Shown: one piece after another, positions 20,271 through 25,747 of the stretch | How the letters are laid out: every line of letters begins with the position of its first letter | Numbering within the stretch: position 1 is the first letter of the stretch | NCBI RefSeq assembly: GCF_000003605.2 | Contig: NW_003109097.1 | Location: forward strand, 125,064-150,810 | DNA from: Saccoglossus kowalevskii | Taxonomy: Eukaryota > Hemichordata > Enteropneusta > Harrimaniidae | DNA: 25,747 nt | Direction: 5' to 3' | Made by a program: the position numbers and the translations under genes | The notes under the pieces: model-generated | What the model saw: only the letters and a program-made list of their open reading frames with translations | Databases searched by the model: none | What the model was told of the DNA's origin: nothing

Positions 20271-20284
20271 CCGTCAGAGGGCGC
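20271..20284 (+). promoter_or_regulatory. Possible CTCF-type motif upstream of ELP3
   Basis: CCGTCAGAGGGCGC matches 12 of 14 positions of the CTCF core consensus CCASYAGRKGGCRS. It is 127 bp upstream of the ELP3 ATG. The string gagggcgc recurs elsewhere in the window (about 3072, 8645), so it may be repeat-derived. Confidence 0.25.
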
Positions 20285-20410
20285 ACTATCCAAAATGGCT
20301 TTGAACGAACGATCATTTCACATGTGCTGTGACAATTTAATCTCGAGTTAAATTGCTGGAACCCATTTCTTTGTAGCATCACTGAGTAAAAGCAGCAGCA
20401 GCTAATTACG

Positions 20411-25453
<5,043 letters not shown>

Positions 25454-25507
25454 GTAACAATTTTCTCAATCAGCACTCAGTCATGTGACATGCTTTTTGA
25501 CTCCCAT

Positions 25508-25747
25508 GTGTGAAGCACAAAATGGGAGTCTTTGCAGTTAGTGTGTCTGTATGTATGTGTGTGTGTGGGTGTGTGTATGTGTGTCCGACTGTTCCACTGC
25601 TATCTCAAGAACCATACATCGGTTTTTGATGAAACTTGGTGCATAGATGCTCTGGGCCAATGCGCAGATTTGATTAGGTTTTGGTAAAAATCCATGCTCG
25701 TTAATTAGCTAATTTGCATGATAATTAGCTAATTTTTAGCTGTTCTA
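25508..25747. repeat. Dispersed copy of the 145-bp repeat with its GT head
   Basis: Starts gtgtgaagcacaaaatggga, then a (GT)n tract, then ctatctcaagaaccata, gatgaaacttggtgcataga and a aatttgcatgataatta block. The order matches 18488-18715 in the satellite region. It sits in the ELP3 intron after exon 9 and is cut by the window edge. Confidence 0.85.

Noticed and set aside
20099-20332. 77-codon frame just upstream of ELP3 as a possible extra 5' exon
   Set aside because: It mostly translates MITE copy 2; an in-frame stop precedes the ELP3 ATG, and no homology is seen.

Overview
This window is animal nuclear DNA. It is AT-rich, has GT-AG introns of roughly 100 to 2,200 bp, and carries many small non-autonomous transposons and minisatellites. 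Three unrelated housekeeping-type genes lie on the + strand and can be rebuilt exon by exon, with splice phases that all fit. The proteins resemble those of deuterostomes, and the repeats (TIR elements, a ~145-bp satellite with GT microsatellites) are typical of marine invertebrates. A hemichordate or similar invertebrate deuterostome is my best guess; the species cannot be read from the sequence. No bacterial operon, virus, CRISPR array or tRNA was seen.

Layout. (1) 116-3732: the last six coding exons (227 residues) of a TM9SF4-type nonaspanin, ending in the COPI-type C-terminus KID. The 5' part lies outside the window. (2) 3733-9040: a long AT-rich 3' UTR/intergenic stretch with several inverted-repeat elements. 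(3) 9040-16558: a complete KLHL24/KLHL6-like BTB-BACK-Kelch gene. It has a probable non-coding first exon ending at 9206 with a short upstream ORF, then five coding exons (11398-16558) giving 624 residues. (4) 16559-20410: intergenic DNA with a 327-bp palindrome, a TTAA-flanked element, a nine-monomer satellite with a 60-bp alternating purine-pyrimidine tract, and a MITE just upstream of the next gene. (5) 20411-25453: the first nine coding exons (about 261 residues) of ELP3, the catalytic subunit of Elongator, including the iron-sulfur cysteines. The acetyltransferase half lies beyond the window.

The genes do not form a pathway: one is a Golgi/endosome membrane protein, one a CUL3 ubiquitin-ligase adaptor and one a tRNA-modifying enzyme. 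Their order is ordinary chromosomal neighbourhood. The unusual content is in the non-coding DNA. A 50-bp minisatellite carries nine POU octamers. A 35-bp minisatellite carries everted nuclear-receptor half-sites. Several TTAA-flanked MITEs have related ends, and two copies of one lie just upstream of the KLHL start codon and the ELP3 start codon. I see no convincing undescribed multi-gene system.
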